From NCBI GenBank assembly GCA_964030475.1, contig CAXIPT010000009.1, forward strand, positions 1,589,915 to 1,653,914: 64,000 nucleotides of DNA, read 5' to 3'. Position 1 is the stretch's first letter. Every line of letters starts with the position of its first letter. The position numbers and the translations under genes are program-made. This document shows, piece by piece, positions 11,954-24,995 of the stretch. The notes under the pieces are model-generated. The model saw only the letters and a program-made list of their open reading frames with translations. It had not been told where the DNA came from and made no database searches. The stretch is from Tethya wilhelma. Its lineage: Eukaryota; Porifera; Demospongiae; Tethyida; Tethyidae.

Positions 11954-13183
11954 TCAAATCCTCCCACCACGAGTCTCTTCCTCCAGGTAGAAGGTCTTCA
12001 ACATCCCTTTGCCTTTCACTTGGATCAGCCCTCTCTCCTTAACACAGAACCCACGCTCTCTTAGGATGTCTGCAGTAGCTTCGGTCACCTGAGAGTAGTC
12101 ATGTGACAATAAAGGATCTCATGTGAGATCAAAGACAGGGTCATGTGATCAGGAATTACCTGTATTTTGCCGGGCTCCCCAGTGGAGTCCATTCTACTGG
12201 CAACGTTGACGGTGTTCCCCCAGATGTCGTACTGAGGCTTCACAGCTCCTATCACTCCAGCAACCACAGGGCCGTGGTTTAATCCTGGATGATGTCATCA
12301 TTATGTAATTTGGATGATGTCATTATTATACAATGTGGATTATGTCATCATTAAGCAATGGAAAATGTGGACAGACTACAAAGTGTGTGAGTCGGCTCAC
12401 CTATTCTCAGTTGGAAGTCGTTGAAGCTGTGTTTATTGATGTTGTCCAGTTTCTTCTGAATGGCAAAGGCGAACCTCGCCATGGTGATGACATGTGTGTT
12501 GTGGGCTGTCTCCCCAGTGAGTCCGCTGGCCGCCATGTACGTACTACCAATGGTCTTGATCTTCTCAATACGACTGAACTTGGGCTTCTCAAGGAGCTAG
12601 ACAAACACACACACACATACATACAGAATAAAACAAAAAACATTGTGAAAATGAACGATTAAAACTGATCATGAAATGTCTTACAGTGAATATTGTTGGT
12701 ACAGTAGTCTATTTTCCCCAGGGAATCTTAAAGACCAGCTATATAGCTCTTAGCACTCTTGGCTTGGTTATTCTTTATTTATTCTTGATTAATCTTCTAT
12801 TACTATTTAATAACATCCAACCCATTACCTCATCATTACCTCATCAAAGTCGGCAATGATCTCATTGAGTAGCCTGAGGCACTCCTTGCCTCCCTCGTTC
12901 AGCTCGGTCTCGTAGTAGAACTCCCAGAAACCTGGGATGGAGGCAAACATCACACAGATCTCGTCGTGCTTCTTTGAATACAACTACAGGAAGTGAGTGT
13001 GGTCAAGATAGATTGTGTAATTAGTTAGTGTGGATCATGTGAGCATCATGTGACTAGTACCTGATCATTTGCCCTGTTGCCAGCGTCCATGAAGTGATTG
13101 GCAACGTGTTCAGGCAGTATGGTGGTGAGCAGGATGTGGTTAATCTCCTGAAGGGTCTGCTTGTGCTCTGTTTCATCTTGAGT

Positions 13184-13225
<42 letters not shown>

Positions 13226-13815
13226 AGAAAACAGTTAACCTGGCACCATTTTGCTATGCTACAAATCATAAATCCGGAAATTTTTGAGCAAAAAAAAAAA
13301 AAATCCAACTTAAAAATTTTGCGTTACATCAAAAATTTCTAAATTTACAATACAATAATTATCATAATAAAGTTACTATACAACGTGAAACTTAAATTTA
13401 CACTATAAACCAACCTTCTTCTTCCATAGAAAGGCCATCCTGTACGTGGTGTCAGTCTGAGGGGAGGGGAAGAGATAGACACAGACATCAACAAAAATCA
13501 GACCAAGTCTTGTTCAATCATTCCCCAAGCCACGCCCACACACTTACACTTCTTCCCAGCATCACCGTGGCAACGAAGACAGCTGATAAAAATATGCCGG
13601 CTTGAATTTTGAGTTCTACATACTCATCACATGAGGTGCATATTCCAAATATGGTCTTGTCGTAGTTGTCAAAGAGACAGGACTTGATGTGGGTGATGAC
13701 CACCACATAGATGATGAAGGCAATGAAATTTATTAACCCTTTTATGATCCAATTCATCCTGATGAAGATGGCAGAGCCAATCAGAGCCAACATTGCACTG
13801 TAGTAGAAATACTGG

Positions 13816-13887
<72 letters not shown>

Positions 13888-14291
13888 TTAAATTTAAACT
13901 TTAGTTCAATTTGCTGATTCAGCACTAATCATTTGCGGATTAATTCTATTGGAAACTTCCAACAAATCTGCTGAATCAGCACTAATAATTTTGCTGACTC
14001 AGCAGAACATTAAGTGGCCACACCCACCTGTGGGAACTGGCAGGAGTCGTGGTCGGGATCAGGGTTCTTGACGGCATTGCTCCAGATGGTCCAGTTGGTG
14101 CAGTTACAGTTGGGTTCAAGGTTGGTCTCATTATAGGGATGTACCACCATGTCACACTCCGCCATGTTGACCATGGCAGCCACGGAGATGACAGCGATGG
14201 CAATGACCCCAATGATGAGGCGAGAGAGATAGGAGCGGATGAGGAAGAGGGAGACTCGGACAAAGAAGTTGTGAGTAACAGCCTCCCTGTC

Positions 14292-14336
<45 letters not shown>

Positions 14337-14495
14337 AAGCTGGTTGACGGTTCAACAAAAATTTTAGCACAAACAAGACAAGTAATGATTTATACGAAGA
14401 GATTGACTCACTCTAAAGATGTGAATGGAGTAGAGGAAAACAAAGGCACAGTAAAAGATCAATCCAGCCAGGAATGTACCCAGCATGATGAAACC

Positions 14496-14575
<80 letters not shown>

Positions 14576-16617
14576 AAGAATTAAGTATTACCGTATAGCT
14601 CCAAATTTTCGTGGTACAATATTTTCGTGAATTTCGTGATTTGACCGTATATCACGAAAATTTTCTCCACGAAAATTTAGAAAACCGTATATCGGCAATA
14701 TAATTTCAGAGATCGTGATTCACGAAAATTAGCTCAAAACGGCAAAGACAGACTTTTCACGAACTTTTTGAACCACGAAAATTTGGAGCTATACGGTAGT
14801 TTTCTCTCCTACAGTGTGTAGCCCACATCAGCCAATCCCCATCACTAACAGAGAGAGAGGCTACACCCTGCCAGCCTTACTTGTGAGACATGATGGCCTG
14901 TACCACATAGATGATAACAAACAGCAGGAGGACTGTGGCTACGTAGAACTTGAACTCCTTGTCTGGTAGCCTTCTGTACTCCACGTTGAGGTTTCTCTTC
15001 TTGTAGAGCAACGTCACAGCTTCTAACTCGGGAGGCGTCTTGAACCACCGACTGGTGTGTGTGGGGGGGGGGGGATTTGATAGGAGTTTAATCTTAGACT
15101 AATTTTAGACTAAAATATAATACTCTTGCATCAATCAAACCATTTCAATATCCAGTTATTATATTACCAGCAAAATAAGTACCATATTTCAATCTCCCTA
15201 ACTCACACACACACACACACTGTGACCAATAGGACCACCTAGTGATGGCCTCACCCTATCGATCTGTCCTTGTCGTCGATCATCTTCTTCATCTGGTTCA
15301 TGGTGTCCTGGTCCAACTTGGACACCATGGTCTTCCTCTTCTTGAGAGCCTCAAGGATACCCAGCTGACCAGCAAACACCGTCTGTGTGAGGGTGTGAGT
15401 GTGTGAGTGTGTGAGTGTGAGTATGTAAATAAGTTACGTAACACTTTCTCTTCAAACTAGTGCATCAAACTAGCATTTCAGACAAACATCTAGCAACAAA
15501 GTTGTGTAACTCTCTCTCTCCCTCTCTCTCTCTCCCTTACAGCCAGTACTGATCCTCCAGTCGTCTCCTCTGAGATGCCAAACGGCATTGGATTGCTCCA
15601 CGAGTTCATGATGTTGATCATAGCAGGACCCACGGAGGGTGCAGAAGGCGTGGCAGGGGGTGTGGTCGACAGATCACCATTAGCAACATCATCTTTCTTC
15701 TCCTGCAATAATAACAAAAATGACACTTATTAATATAGCTGAGTCAGCAAATTGATACGACCACTAAAGTCCATCTGGTTTGAGAATGCTGGTAGAAAAA
15801 ATTGAATAACTTTCTAAATATCCAACCGATTTCAAAATCTCAAGGACATTGGAAAACGCTCGTTCTCCCTTGTTATTTTGGTTGCTTTTCCAGTGGCATT
15901 CCTTCAAACCAGATGGACTTTGGTCTCGATATCTAAACAAGGTTCTGATCATGTGAGGCCACACCCACCTTCTCAATGACGAGGTACGTCTTGACGTTGT
16001 GTTCCTTGAGGTAGTTGTCCCTCTCCCCCCCATTGCCATCCTCCCAGTCAAAGGCACCGTCCAATGCAGTCAGGGTGCTCTCTGACACGTGAACACGACT
16101 ATAAATAGAATGAATATATCATCATTACATCATATATGAATAAAAATAGAACAATTACATCATCAGTACTTCATGCATGACAATACAATCTTTTTGCACG
16201 AAGATAACCAAATATTGCATATTTAAGAATGAAAATAAATTGGCAGGGTCTTACCCCGGCATGCCCCCTGACTCCATGTGGTTAGCGAGGGTGACGTCAT
16301 TGGACCAGACGTCAAACTGCCACTTGTGCAATCCCAGCACCCCTGATAGGACCTGGCCGGTATGGACCCCCACACGCATGTTCACATCGACACCTGTAGC
16401 TCTCCGCACTTCACTGTGGATCACATGATTATCACATGACAATGGAATGTTAATCACAAGTCCAGTTGCTATGGAGACCCGTCTCACCGTATGGCTTCCA
16501 CCATGGCCAGTCCCATGGTAACAGCGCATTTGGCGTGATGAGGGTTGTCCTCCAGCAGGCCGGAGACACAGTAGTAGCAGTCGCCAAGGATCTTGATCCT
16601 GAAACAGTGGTTAGCCT

Positions 16618-16654
<37 letters not shown>

Positions 16655-17340
16655 ATTATGACAATTAGCAAAATATTTATCACCAAATTTTACAAACTAG
16701 TCCTCTCCAAGCAATGATGCATGTCATAAAACAGAAAAGCAAAACTTTCCCCAAAATGAAACTTTCTGATCTCCGGTATATTATGTATATTGCCCAAGCC
16801 ATGCAGCTAATAAAGCGCACACAAAGAGAGAAAAAGACTTACTGCTGCCAGTTCATCAAACTTGCCAAAGAGCTGGTTGAGTATCTTGACCAGCTCCTCT
16901 GCCGTACAGCCTCCAGAGAGCCTCGTGAAGCCCACGATATCAGCAAACAAGATGGAGACATCTTGGCTGCAGGTGATGTAGAGGTCTCTGAACAAATGAC
17001 TCTCTTTGCTGGCCGGCTGCTTGGCCTTCTTCTTGGTGATGGTCTTAGTGCGAGCTCTGGACACAACGATCTTCTCAACAGCTTCTTCCGCCATCGATGG
17101 AGGCAACACTGACTTGAGGAGCTTGTCCTATGGGGAAAGAGAGATGAGTGGAATCATCATTACATCATGTATGACTATAAATAGAACAATTACATCATCA
17201 TGACACAATGGGAGGAGGTAATATAGATTGGGAGATTTTTGTTAAAATTTTCATCACTAGCGTGAGTGGAGTAATTTTAGCAGCAAAAATTTTCCAATGA
17301 CTTATCATAATATATAATGTGTGAGAGAGAGAAAGAGAGA

Positions 17341-17380
<40 letters not shown>

Positions 17381-17398
17381 NNNNNNNNNNNNNNNNNN

Positions 17399-17451
<53 letters not shown>

Positions 17452-17944
17452 GTCTTACCCTTCTTTCCTCAGCGTCCTCGATGGTAAGCAGAGATGAGAT
17501 GTAACGTCTTGTCTCAGAGAAGGTCTTCCTCTGGGCTAGGTCAGCCAGGAGGTTGTAGAGGATGCCCACCAGGTTCACTCCTACAAAGAGAAGGAGGTTG
17601 GCTGCAAACTAGAGGGGGAGAGAGAGAGAGAGAGAGAGAGAGAGATCAATAACTGAATTTCGTTCTTCATGCCCACACACAGCATGTATCCAACTTATAT
17701 TAACCATTACATCATCAATAATTGAAGGCATACAATTAACATTACATCATCATTAATAAAGCTAGCCACACCCCTTACCTCTCGGCCCAGTATCTCGGGA
17801 GTTGATGGTGACTTATTCGCCGCAACAGCTGTGATGATAATGAGATGGATGGCACTGAGTATAGAGTTGAGAGCGGTGGCTATCCTGAGGGAGAGGGGGA
17901 CCATGAAGTAGGTGAGGAAGACAACAAAGATGGCAAAGTCAACC

Positions 17945-17988
<44 letters not shown>

Positions 17989-18595
17989 CAGATGGGAACT
18001 AATGGAATTTGTTGCTGGATCATCAACTCTACTACAGAAATTCATGCGTAAATAAGTTGATGTCAAGTGAAAAATATGAGCACAAAAGGACAACCAACTG
18101 CTACCAAAACTTTTCATTACTACACACACAATCAAGACTAGATAACGTTATAGCAGGTAAATTTGGCGGGCTTAAAATTTTTGACAAATTCCCATTTTAG
18201 CATGATTGGTAATTTTAAATTTGGCGATTCAATTCCGCATGCTGCATTGTTTATATGCAAATATAACTATTTGGCTTTTTAATTTGGTGAATAATTCACC
18301 AATTCAGCAAATTTATTCTCTCCAAATCTACTCGCTATACGGTATATGCCTAGCAAGATGATCCTCACAAGGTCAGCTGCCGTGTGACGTATCCTAAGGG
18401 CATAACTGGTGTAGAGATGGAGGACGAGGAGAGACCAGAAGATGAAGGAGTAGATTGTGAGTCTCAGTTCAGAGATCTTGTCCACGAGGACCACCACACC
18501 CAGGATGAGGTAGGAGATGCCGTAGATGATGGCTACTACTACTATAGGCAGGGAGCCAGCAGAGGCTAGGTTGATACCACCAGGCTGGAAGGAGG

Positions 18596-18640
<45 letters not shown>

Positions 18641-19391
18641 CTTATGTATGTGTGTGTGTGTGTTAGAAAGAGATTGCTAGTGTGTGTAAAGAACGAGAGA
18701 ATGCATGATGTGACAAACTGTACCTCGCCAAAAGAAAATGTGATGTCTATCAGGTTAGAACAGTCTGTGATTACCTGCTTTGACAGGGGAATATTTTCAT
18801 ACTATATGAGTGTGTGCATGTGTGAGAGTAAAAGTGTGTGTGCGTGTTCTAGTGTAGGCTAACCATGTATCTAAATTACAGCTTGTGTGGAGGAGTAGAA
18901 CAGGCTACATACATGAAAAGGAAGCATTGTTGAGTGGACAACTAGCAACAGACACTGTTCTGCCTCCCTACTGTTGCTCCACACCAACCAGCCGCTCACT
19001 GACCGAGATAGAACCCCAATGGTAGACCTATGTTATATTTCTATCACTGGGTGTGGTCATGGCAAAGATAGGCTCGCTATTTCTTCACCTTTTCCGCTCC
19101 AATAAACGTCAGCAGTATCAAGAGACACAGTCCCACCATTAGCATACATGCTCCCAACAGTAGCGCCTGCTTCTGTCTGTATGCCGAGTACTTGTAGAGT
19201 TCCTCCAGCTGTTTTACTTTGAACTTTAGACGTAGCGGTCGAAACACCCATTCTGAGTTTCTCTTTCGGCCCAGTCTTAGTCTGGAGCTCTTCCTGACCG
19301 GCGTGGTAGGTGTAGCTGGTTCCATACTCTCTTGGAGACGCTTCGGCAAAGCCGCTGGCTTCTCTTTCATCTCAATCTCTGCCGAGGCCAT
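11954..19391 (-). CDS. ADCY: Transmembrane adenylyl cyclase (12-TM class)
   Basis: Makes cAMP from ATP at the plasma membrane under G-protein control. Twenty coding exons, from ATG 19391 to stop 11954, join in phase to about 1124 residues. Exon 5' edges: 19391, 18584, 17943, 17608, 17127, 16615, 16413, 16098, 15702, 15382, 15051, 14496, 14291, 13811, 13456, 13183, 12983, 12596, 12284 and 12088. TM block 1 is in exons 1-4. C1 follows, with [12 protein letters not shown] and [12 protein letters not shown] carrying both metal aspartates. TM block 2 is in exons 11-14, with an extracellular NETN/NCTNWT glycosylation loop. C2 has [14 protein letters not shown] and [15 protein letters not shown] with the catalytic Asn and Arg, so it should be active. 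The C2 wording resembles mammalian types 5/6, but the subtype is not settled. Confidence 0.95.
13183..13223. repeat. (AG)n at ADCY exon 16 acceptor
   Basis: Sense-strand (CT)n ending CTCTCTCAG directly at the exon. Confidence 0.95.
13816..13881. repeat. (AG)n at ADCY exon 14 acceptor
   Basis: About 66 bp of sense-strand (CT)n a few bases before the 3' splice site. Confidence 0.95.
14294..14332. repeat. (AG)n at ADCY exon 13 acceptor
   Basis: Sense-strand (CT)n ending in CAG at the exon. Confidence 0.95.
14498..14571. repeat. (GT)n at ADCY exon 12 acceptor
   Basis: Sense strand (CA)n of about 70 bp ending in CACAG at the exon, so a CA repeat supplies the acceptor context. Confidence 0.95.
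14589..14798. mobile_element. MITE-like element, family with TACCGTATAGC ends
   Basis: 210-bp element with terminal inverted repeats of about 27 bp (left TACCGTATAGCTCCAAATTT; right is the reverse complement with one mismatch). Further internal copies of ACCGTATA are present. It lies in the intron between ADCY exons 11 and 12. No coding capacity. Confidence 0.85.
15764..15922. mobile_element. Palindromic MITE-like element, family R2
   Basis: Ends carry AAAGTCCATCTGGTTTGA in inverted orientation over a 159-bp, largely palindromic unit in an ADCY intron. A single arm occurs at 2925-2998. Confidence 0.8.
17330..17448. repeat. Long (AG)n tract with an 18-N gap
   Basis: AG repeat interrupted by N at 17381-17398, so the true repeat length is unknown. 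It lies between ADCY exons 4 and 5, just after the exon 4 donor, and reads (CT)n in the sense strand. Confidence 0.95.
17947..17986. repeat. (AG)n at ADCY exon 3 acceptor
   Basis: Sense-strand (CT)n ending CTCTCCAG at the exon. Confidence 0.95.
18141..18342. mobile_element. Diverged MITE, TACCGTATAGC family
   Basis: Right end, read backwards, begins ACCGTATAGCGAGTAGATTT; left end reads ACGTTATAGCAGGTAAATTT. Interior is rich in AAATTTGGCG words. ADCY intron 2. The two ends match only about 75%, so this is an old copy. Confidence 0.65.
18597..18637. repeat. (AG)n near ADCY exon 2 acceptor
   Basis: Sense-strand (CT)n just upstream of the 3' splice site at 18585. Confidence 0.95.
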
Positions 19392-19535
19392 CTTTCAGTA
19401 TACACTGAGTAGCATGACACGGAGCTCAATTTACGGAGCGCTAAGCTAGTTCTCCGCTATACTAAAATATTCATTAACATATTTTGCGCATGCCTTGCAT
19501 ATTTCCGCGTCAACAACACTTCTTTCATCCATGTA

Positions 19536-20768
19536 TCATTGAACCATTCTTTTATTAGGATCAAATATAAACCTCTTAAAATTCAAAGCAATCTTCACAG
19601 TGGTGTGTTCTCCCTCAGCAGTGGCTCCGCCAGCAGCAGCTGCTGTGCCACTGTCACTCCTGGCCTTGTTCTTCTTCTTGCCTCCTCCTAACTTGGAGAG
19701 CAGCTCAACTGTCTCTGCCTTCAAGCCATCTGGAAGTTGAAAAAAAAAACAATTATTTTATTCTCTGTTGGCAAAATGAGCAGAATTGTCATTCTATAGA
19801 AATAAAGTTATTAGCCAATCACTTTATTTTGTGTGTTTGCAATTTGTATGTGTGTTATGAAAAATTAACTACTGTATAGCGGGTAAACTTGGCGAGAATT
19901 AAATTTGGCGAATTGGCGAATTATTCTTCAAATCGCCAAATTAAAAATCGGCAAACAGTTTAATACGCACGTGCGCCCATATAAAGTATGCAGCGTACGG
20001 AATTGAATCGCCAAATTAAAAATTGCCAATACTCCCAAATGGGAATTCGCCAAATTTTAAGCCGGCCAAATTTACCCATTATATATATGGTACCTGAAAA
20101 GGATACTCGAAATTTTCCACTAGTTCCAAATGTCCCCTCAATAGTACCAATTTCACCTGTAAAAAGATATCATGTGATTGTCACATGATCTACCCCACGT
20201 CCACATTAGTACCGGTGGAGAGCTGCACTTTGAGTCCAATAAATGCCTCCATGTTTGTCTCCTTCTTGAACAGAGCCTTTCCAATGATAGAGCGCTCATC
20301 GTGCATCTGGGAACAGAAAGACCACACCCACCCAGATCACATGACAGTACATGCCCGGTCATTAATCACACTTACTCTATCGACCACGCCTTCTTTTGAC
20401 TTCATCTTGTACACCTTCAATCTCGGCAGGAGACTACCCTCGTAGTCCCTGGCTGTGATTGGCTGGACTAGTCGACCGTGAAACGCGATTCGGCACATGT
20501 TACCAAAGGCATCCACGTCAAGACGGGAGCCTATCACGATGGAGTCACTTGGACACGTCACTGGCTTCTCAAACTCCAATAGAGCAAACTGATTGGCCGA
20601 TTTTGATACGACATCGTTACCATGGCAACTGGCATAGTGGCTGTGTATGGGACCAGATTCATTGAGAGCTTCAGAATAAGAGTAGTCTTTTGAGAGGTCA
20701 AAGTTCATATCATCTGATGCGAAAAATGTTGCCTTTGTCATTACAGTTTCGTGGCCAATGGTTACTGC

Positions 20769-20802
<34 letters not shown>

Positions 20803-21467
20803 ATTTCATAACGAGTGCTAATGAAAGTAAATATGCTACGTAAAAAGATGATTGCAGTTACCGTGGAATTTGGTTCCTGTGGCACAGGGCAGCTTGTGAT
20901 AGGGGATCTTAAACACACGAACAATTCCACCTAATTAGAAGAGAGAGAGTAACACGCTGGATTATTAATCAAAATATTTGACCTATCTATCATAAATAGT
21001 TGAAAGCATACGTATCAGTGAACTAGCTAACAAAGCAATGTGTGTGTATGAGAAAGAGAGAGAAATGAGGCAGTCTCACACTTACCGTACATGGTTGGGA
21101 GATGACCTGGTGAGCAAATGAGACATCTCTCCACCAATTTAGAGTCAAACTGGGTGACACAGATGCCCAGTCTGTCCCCCTGGCTAGCTTTGGTCACAGG
21201 CTGATGGAACATCTGCATCGATTTGACTTTCTTTGTCACTTTCAGAAAAGGTATCTCTATATTCTGTAGAAATACAAGCAATCTAACCTTACATGATATG
21301 TATAACATTATATCATCATTATTACATCATTGATCTTGACGCTGCCATTGAGGACTGTACCGGTCATGACTGTACCTTGACCTCTGATGGGGAAGCAGTG
21401 GTCCACTGAGAAGATGAAGGGACCATCAGGAGTTCTCTTGGGGACAAACAGCCGCGACGTCAACACC

Positions 21468-21515
<48 letters not shown>

Positions 21516-22554
21516 CACTGGCTAAGGTATGTGTCTTGCTGTTGAAATGCATTTCATATGACATTGCTTGCCTAGATGAAAATTTTCACTATTAATAATT
21601 ATGCAAAAACTACAAAAGTTTATAATAATTATTAACAAAACCCTCTTCCTAAGAGCTTGAGCTAGCTACCCATCCTAGGTCCTACCTCCACAAGTTTATC
21701 CACCCCCAGTGCTGTGTCAGTGTCAGGAGCTTCAGGTCCGCCTGGTTTAGCTGCTACTGGAACAATTGGAGATCCAGAAAAACGAGTATTTTCAAGAGTA
21801 CGAGTTATCTTCTTTGTCATCTGCAAGGAAACAGGCAACCATAAGGATGAGCAACAAAGATTGAAATGATTGGAGTCAACTAACTTTGGCAATCTGGGTC
21901 TCTCTCTTGTCTACTTCTATGAGATCTATCTTGTTCAATACTACGATCATGTGATCGCATGTGATCTCTCCAATTACAAGACACTGTGCATGTAAAGATC
22001 AAAATTTCAAATTAGTCATGTGACAGTCATGTGTTAACATACCTCAGCAGTCTGTGTCTGCATTCCTTTAGTGATATCCACGACCAACATCATCAGGTCG
22101 ATGATCTGAGCACCTAGAGGGGTGGAGGGTGGGGGGTTAGGGTATTAAGGTATGGTCACACACCCACAGATGTATTTATTACCTCCTATGATGGTCCTGA
22201 TCAGTGAAGCGTGACCCGGACAATCCACTAGTGTAAACTGTACAGTATCATAGGATCCCTTCCCCTCGGCTCCATCAGGAGGGGAGAGGGGGGACGGAAG
22301 GGGAACCTGAAACGATGAGAAGCCCAGGTCGAGTGTGATCCCCCTCTCCTTGCTCTGGGGGTTCTTGTCAAAGGATGCAGTGGAGGCGACGGTGCTGAGG
22401 GCCTTGGCTGGATGGGATCAGAGGCAGCTGACAGGTCAATACCAACACAGCACGGACGGAATACCATACCTAGAGATGTCTTCCCACTGTCCACGTGACC
22501 CAGGACTCCTACGTTAAAGTTGAGAGCAGTTCTTGTCCCTCCATTAGCAGCCAT
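19536..22554 (-). CDS. EEFSEC: Selenocysteine-specific elongation factor eEFSec
   Basis: GTPase that delivers Sec-tRNA to UGA codons marked by a SECIS element. Twelve exons: 22554-22470, 22407-22183, 22113-22043, 21983-21885, 21820-21686, 21466-21326, 21263-21086, 20930-20862, 20764-20376, 20306-20213, 20156-20094 and 19729-19536. They join in phase to about 580 residues, close to the mammalian length. GTPase motifs are intact: GHVDSGKTSL, ERGITLDLGF, DCPGHASLIRTIIGG and NKIDL. Later words are diagnostic: AAKPGGPEAPDTDT, GQGTVMTGTV, KVKSMQMFHQPVT, FEKPVTCP, RIAFHGRL, and the C-terminal FKRFIFDPNKRMVQ of domain IV. Its presence means this animal should make selenoproteins. The start codon is only 82 bp from that of the divergent Phafin gene. 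Confidence 0.97.
19869..20093. mobile_element. MITE, TACCGTATAGC family
   Basis: Left end TACTGTATAGCGGGTAAACT; the right end in reverse reads GTAAATTTGGCCGGC after an AT-rich run. Interior repeats of TTGGCGAATT and its complement. It ends immediately against the donor of EEFSEC exon 11. Confidence 0.75.
21471..21510. repeat. (AG)n at EEFSEC exon 6 acceptor
   Basis: Sense-strand (CT)n ending CTCTCTAG at the exon. Confidence 0.95.
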
Positions 22555-22636
22555 GCTGCCTAATTTGCAAGTGCGTGACGTCACAATGACGCACGTGACT
22601 CGCAAGCCCAGAATTGATTGCTTGTAGAGCTAGAGG
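22555..22636. promoter_or_regulatory. Very short divergent promoter, EEFSEC / PLEKHF2
   Basis: Only 82 bp lie between the two start codons. It includes TGACGTCACAATGACG-type CRE-like words on the EEFSEC side (about 22575-22592), a plausible bZIP site. Both 5' UTRs and core promoters must be packed here or overlap. Confidence 0.55.
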
Positions 22637-24134
22637 ATGGTTGACAGATTAGGTGAGTTGCTTTGAGCGGGGGGTATGTTTATCAGATGTACTGTTGGAC
22701 GAGAGATCAGCACGGGAAGCACTTGAAAGCTTTTGTGTGGCGGGAGAGTTTGTAAACAGCTCGATCATATCGAGAATAAACCATCTATGTTTGTTTTGGC
22801 ACGTTAATAATGGGGCTGTTTGAAGTGGACCAGTGAATGTACATCTCTCTCTTTCTCTCTCTTGTCGTGCAGTTCACAGCGAGGCGAACGCAAGACGGAT
22901 CAGTCTCGTGGAGCATAGCTTCGGCTCCAGTGGCCAGGTGGGTTCTAGCTAGAGCCTGTGATTTGTAAACAAAGAGGCAGGGACTTATGGAGCATGACCA
23001 GAATTAGCATAACTACCAGGGACGGTTTTTGTAGACAATCATGCCTTAATGGTACCAAGTTTAGGGTTGGTACTATCTGTAAATAATCAGTCAATGTGAA
23101 CACATAATAAGGGTCCAGTTAGCACCTAATTTCTCATACATAGCCACCCGTTAATACTTAATATGGTACAAAGAAAAATAAATATATTTGGCTTGTACGG
23201 AGATGAACGCAAACATCACAAATGTTAGTGCTCACCTCATTATTTTCTTGACAGATCAATTCTTAGCTATATATCTGNAATCAGTGTGCGGCACCACCAC
23301 TTCAGCAGGTGCAATCATAAAGCTTGTAAGAATCACGAGACCTCCCAGAATGGCAGCAGGAGGCACACTCATTGCTTTGCCAACCTGCCAGCAACCCTAT
23401 ACACAAAGCAGATATGCTATATGATCCCAATATTATAACTTTGAGATACCCATAATGACAACAGAAACCAGACTGAGTCGTTATGNCAGGGCTTGAATAG
23501 TTTATTTGGTCTTTTTCAGTCAATGTACTGTTTCACTGGTTGGTCTGTATGTTAAGTATTATGACACCATACTTGTATTGCTATTACTATTAATGTGATA
23601 CTGTGCACAGCACATACATGCTGGTACTTTATAATGTTTAATATCTGATGCCATTCACTTCAGTGTGGCAAAATCTTGATGATAATATCTGCTATCTCTA
23701 AATCTGATCGCTCACACACACACTCTCACTACTCCCAGCCCCTCTCAAAGACGGGTCGTGTCCTAGTTGGTGAAGGTCTCTTGACTAAACTGTGTCGGAA
23801 GAAGGCTAAACCAAAGCAGTTCTTTCTCTTCAACGATATCTTAGTCTATGGCAGCATTGTGTTGGGGAAGAAGGTAAAGAATGATACCTCTATAGCTTCT
23901 TTTGATGCTCAACACTCCAGAACATAACAATGATTGACAACTTTGCTCTATCCAAGAAGCTGAGGTAAAACTCTCTCTCTCTCTTTCCCTTGTAGTACAA
24001 CAAGCAACATATTTTACCGTTAGAAGATGTCAAATTACAATCGCTGGAAAATGATGGACGTAAGGAATCTCAATTATTTGTAGCCTGTAGTTTCATAATG
24101 AACTGTAACTTTGTATGGAATCTCTACCTCTCAC

Positions 24135-24180
<46 letters not shown>

Positions 24181-24952
24181 ACACCTTCCCTCAGCCTGGA
24201 AGAATGGTTGGCAGGTGATCTCTCCAACCAAATCGTTCGCAGTGTTTGCTGCCACGCCCACTGAGAAGGCCGAGTGGATGGCTCACATTAACAAGTGTAT
24301 AGTAGACCTTTTAGCAAAAAGTAAGGACAGCAATATTGCATTACATCATTCATAAAAGGCCAATCAGATTGCCTAATATGGTAGCAACTGATTGTGCTCC
24401 ATTGTAATAGCCTTATTAGTATATCCAGTGGTGATGATGTAATGGTTAATTGTGAATTATAATATGTTGGCTAATTAGTATGGAATTTTCCATTGTTATA
24501 TGATACAGTCACATGATTGGTCACATGATCCCCTTTTTTAGCAAACAAAAAGCCAGCTAAGGAGCATGCAGCTGTGTGGGTTCCTGATAGCGACGCTACG
24601 ACCTGTATGCACTGTCTCAAAACAAAGTTTACTCCAATTAACAGAAGAGTAAGTAATATTAAAAAAAAGAGTTAGAAATGCACAATAATTGTCGTAGTGA
24701 TGATGGTGTTTTTGCTATGATTCTTTCAGCACCACTGTCGTAAGTGTGGTGCCGTGGTGTGTGGGAGCTGCTCCAATAGGAGGTTCCTGCTTCCCTACCA
24801 AGACAAGAAACCCCTGAGGGTATGTATTAGTTGCTACGAGGCTTTGACAGCAGGCGAGGCAGACAGAGAGAGAGCCACTGGGTGAGAGCCATCACATAGG
24901 CGCACATACATGCACACACACACACACATCTACAGGAGCGGAATGGTTCATC

Positions 24953-24995
<43 letters not shown>

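Noticed and set aside
13518..13925. Long frames made of Ser-Leu or Arg-Glu repeats (also at 17198, 38705, 32762 and 51456)
   Set aside because: These are translations of (AG)n/(CT)n microsatellites beside genuine exons, not separate proteins.
23188..23523. Short frames between the two Ns in PLEKHF2 intron 2
   Set aside because: No splice context or domain; the stretch is intronic and the gene reads across it.
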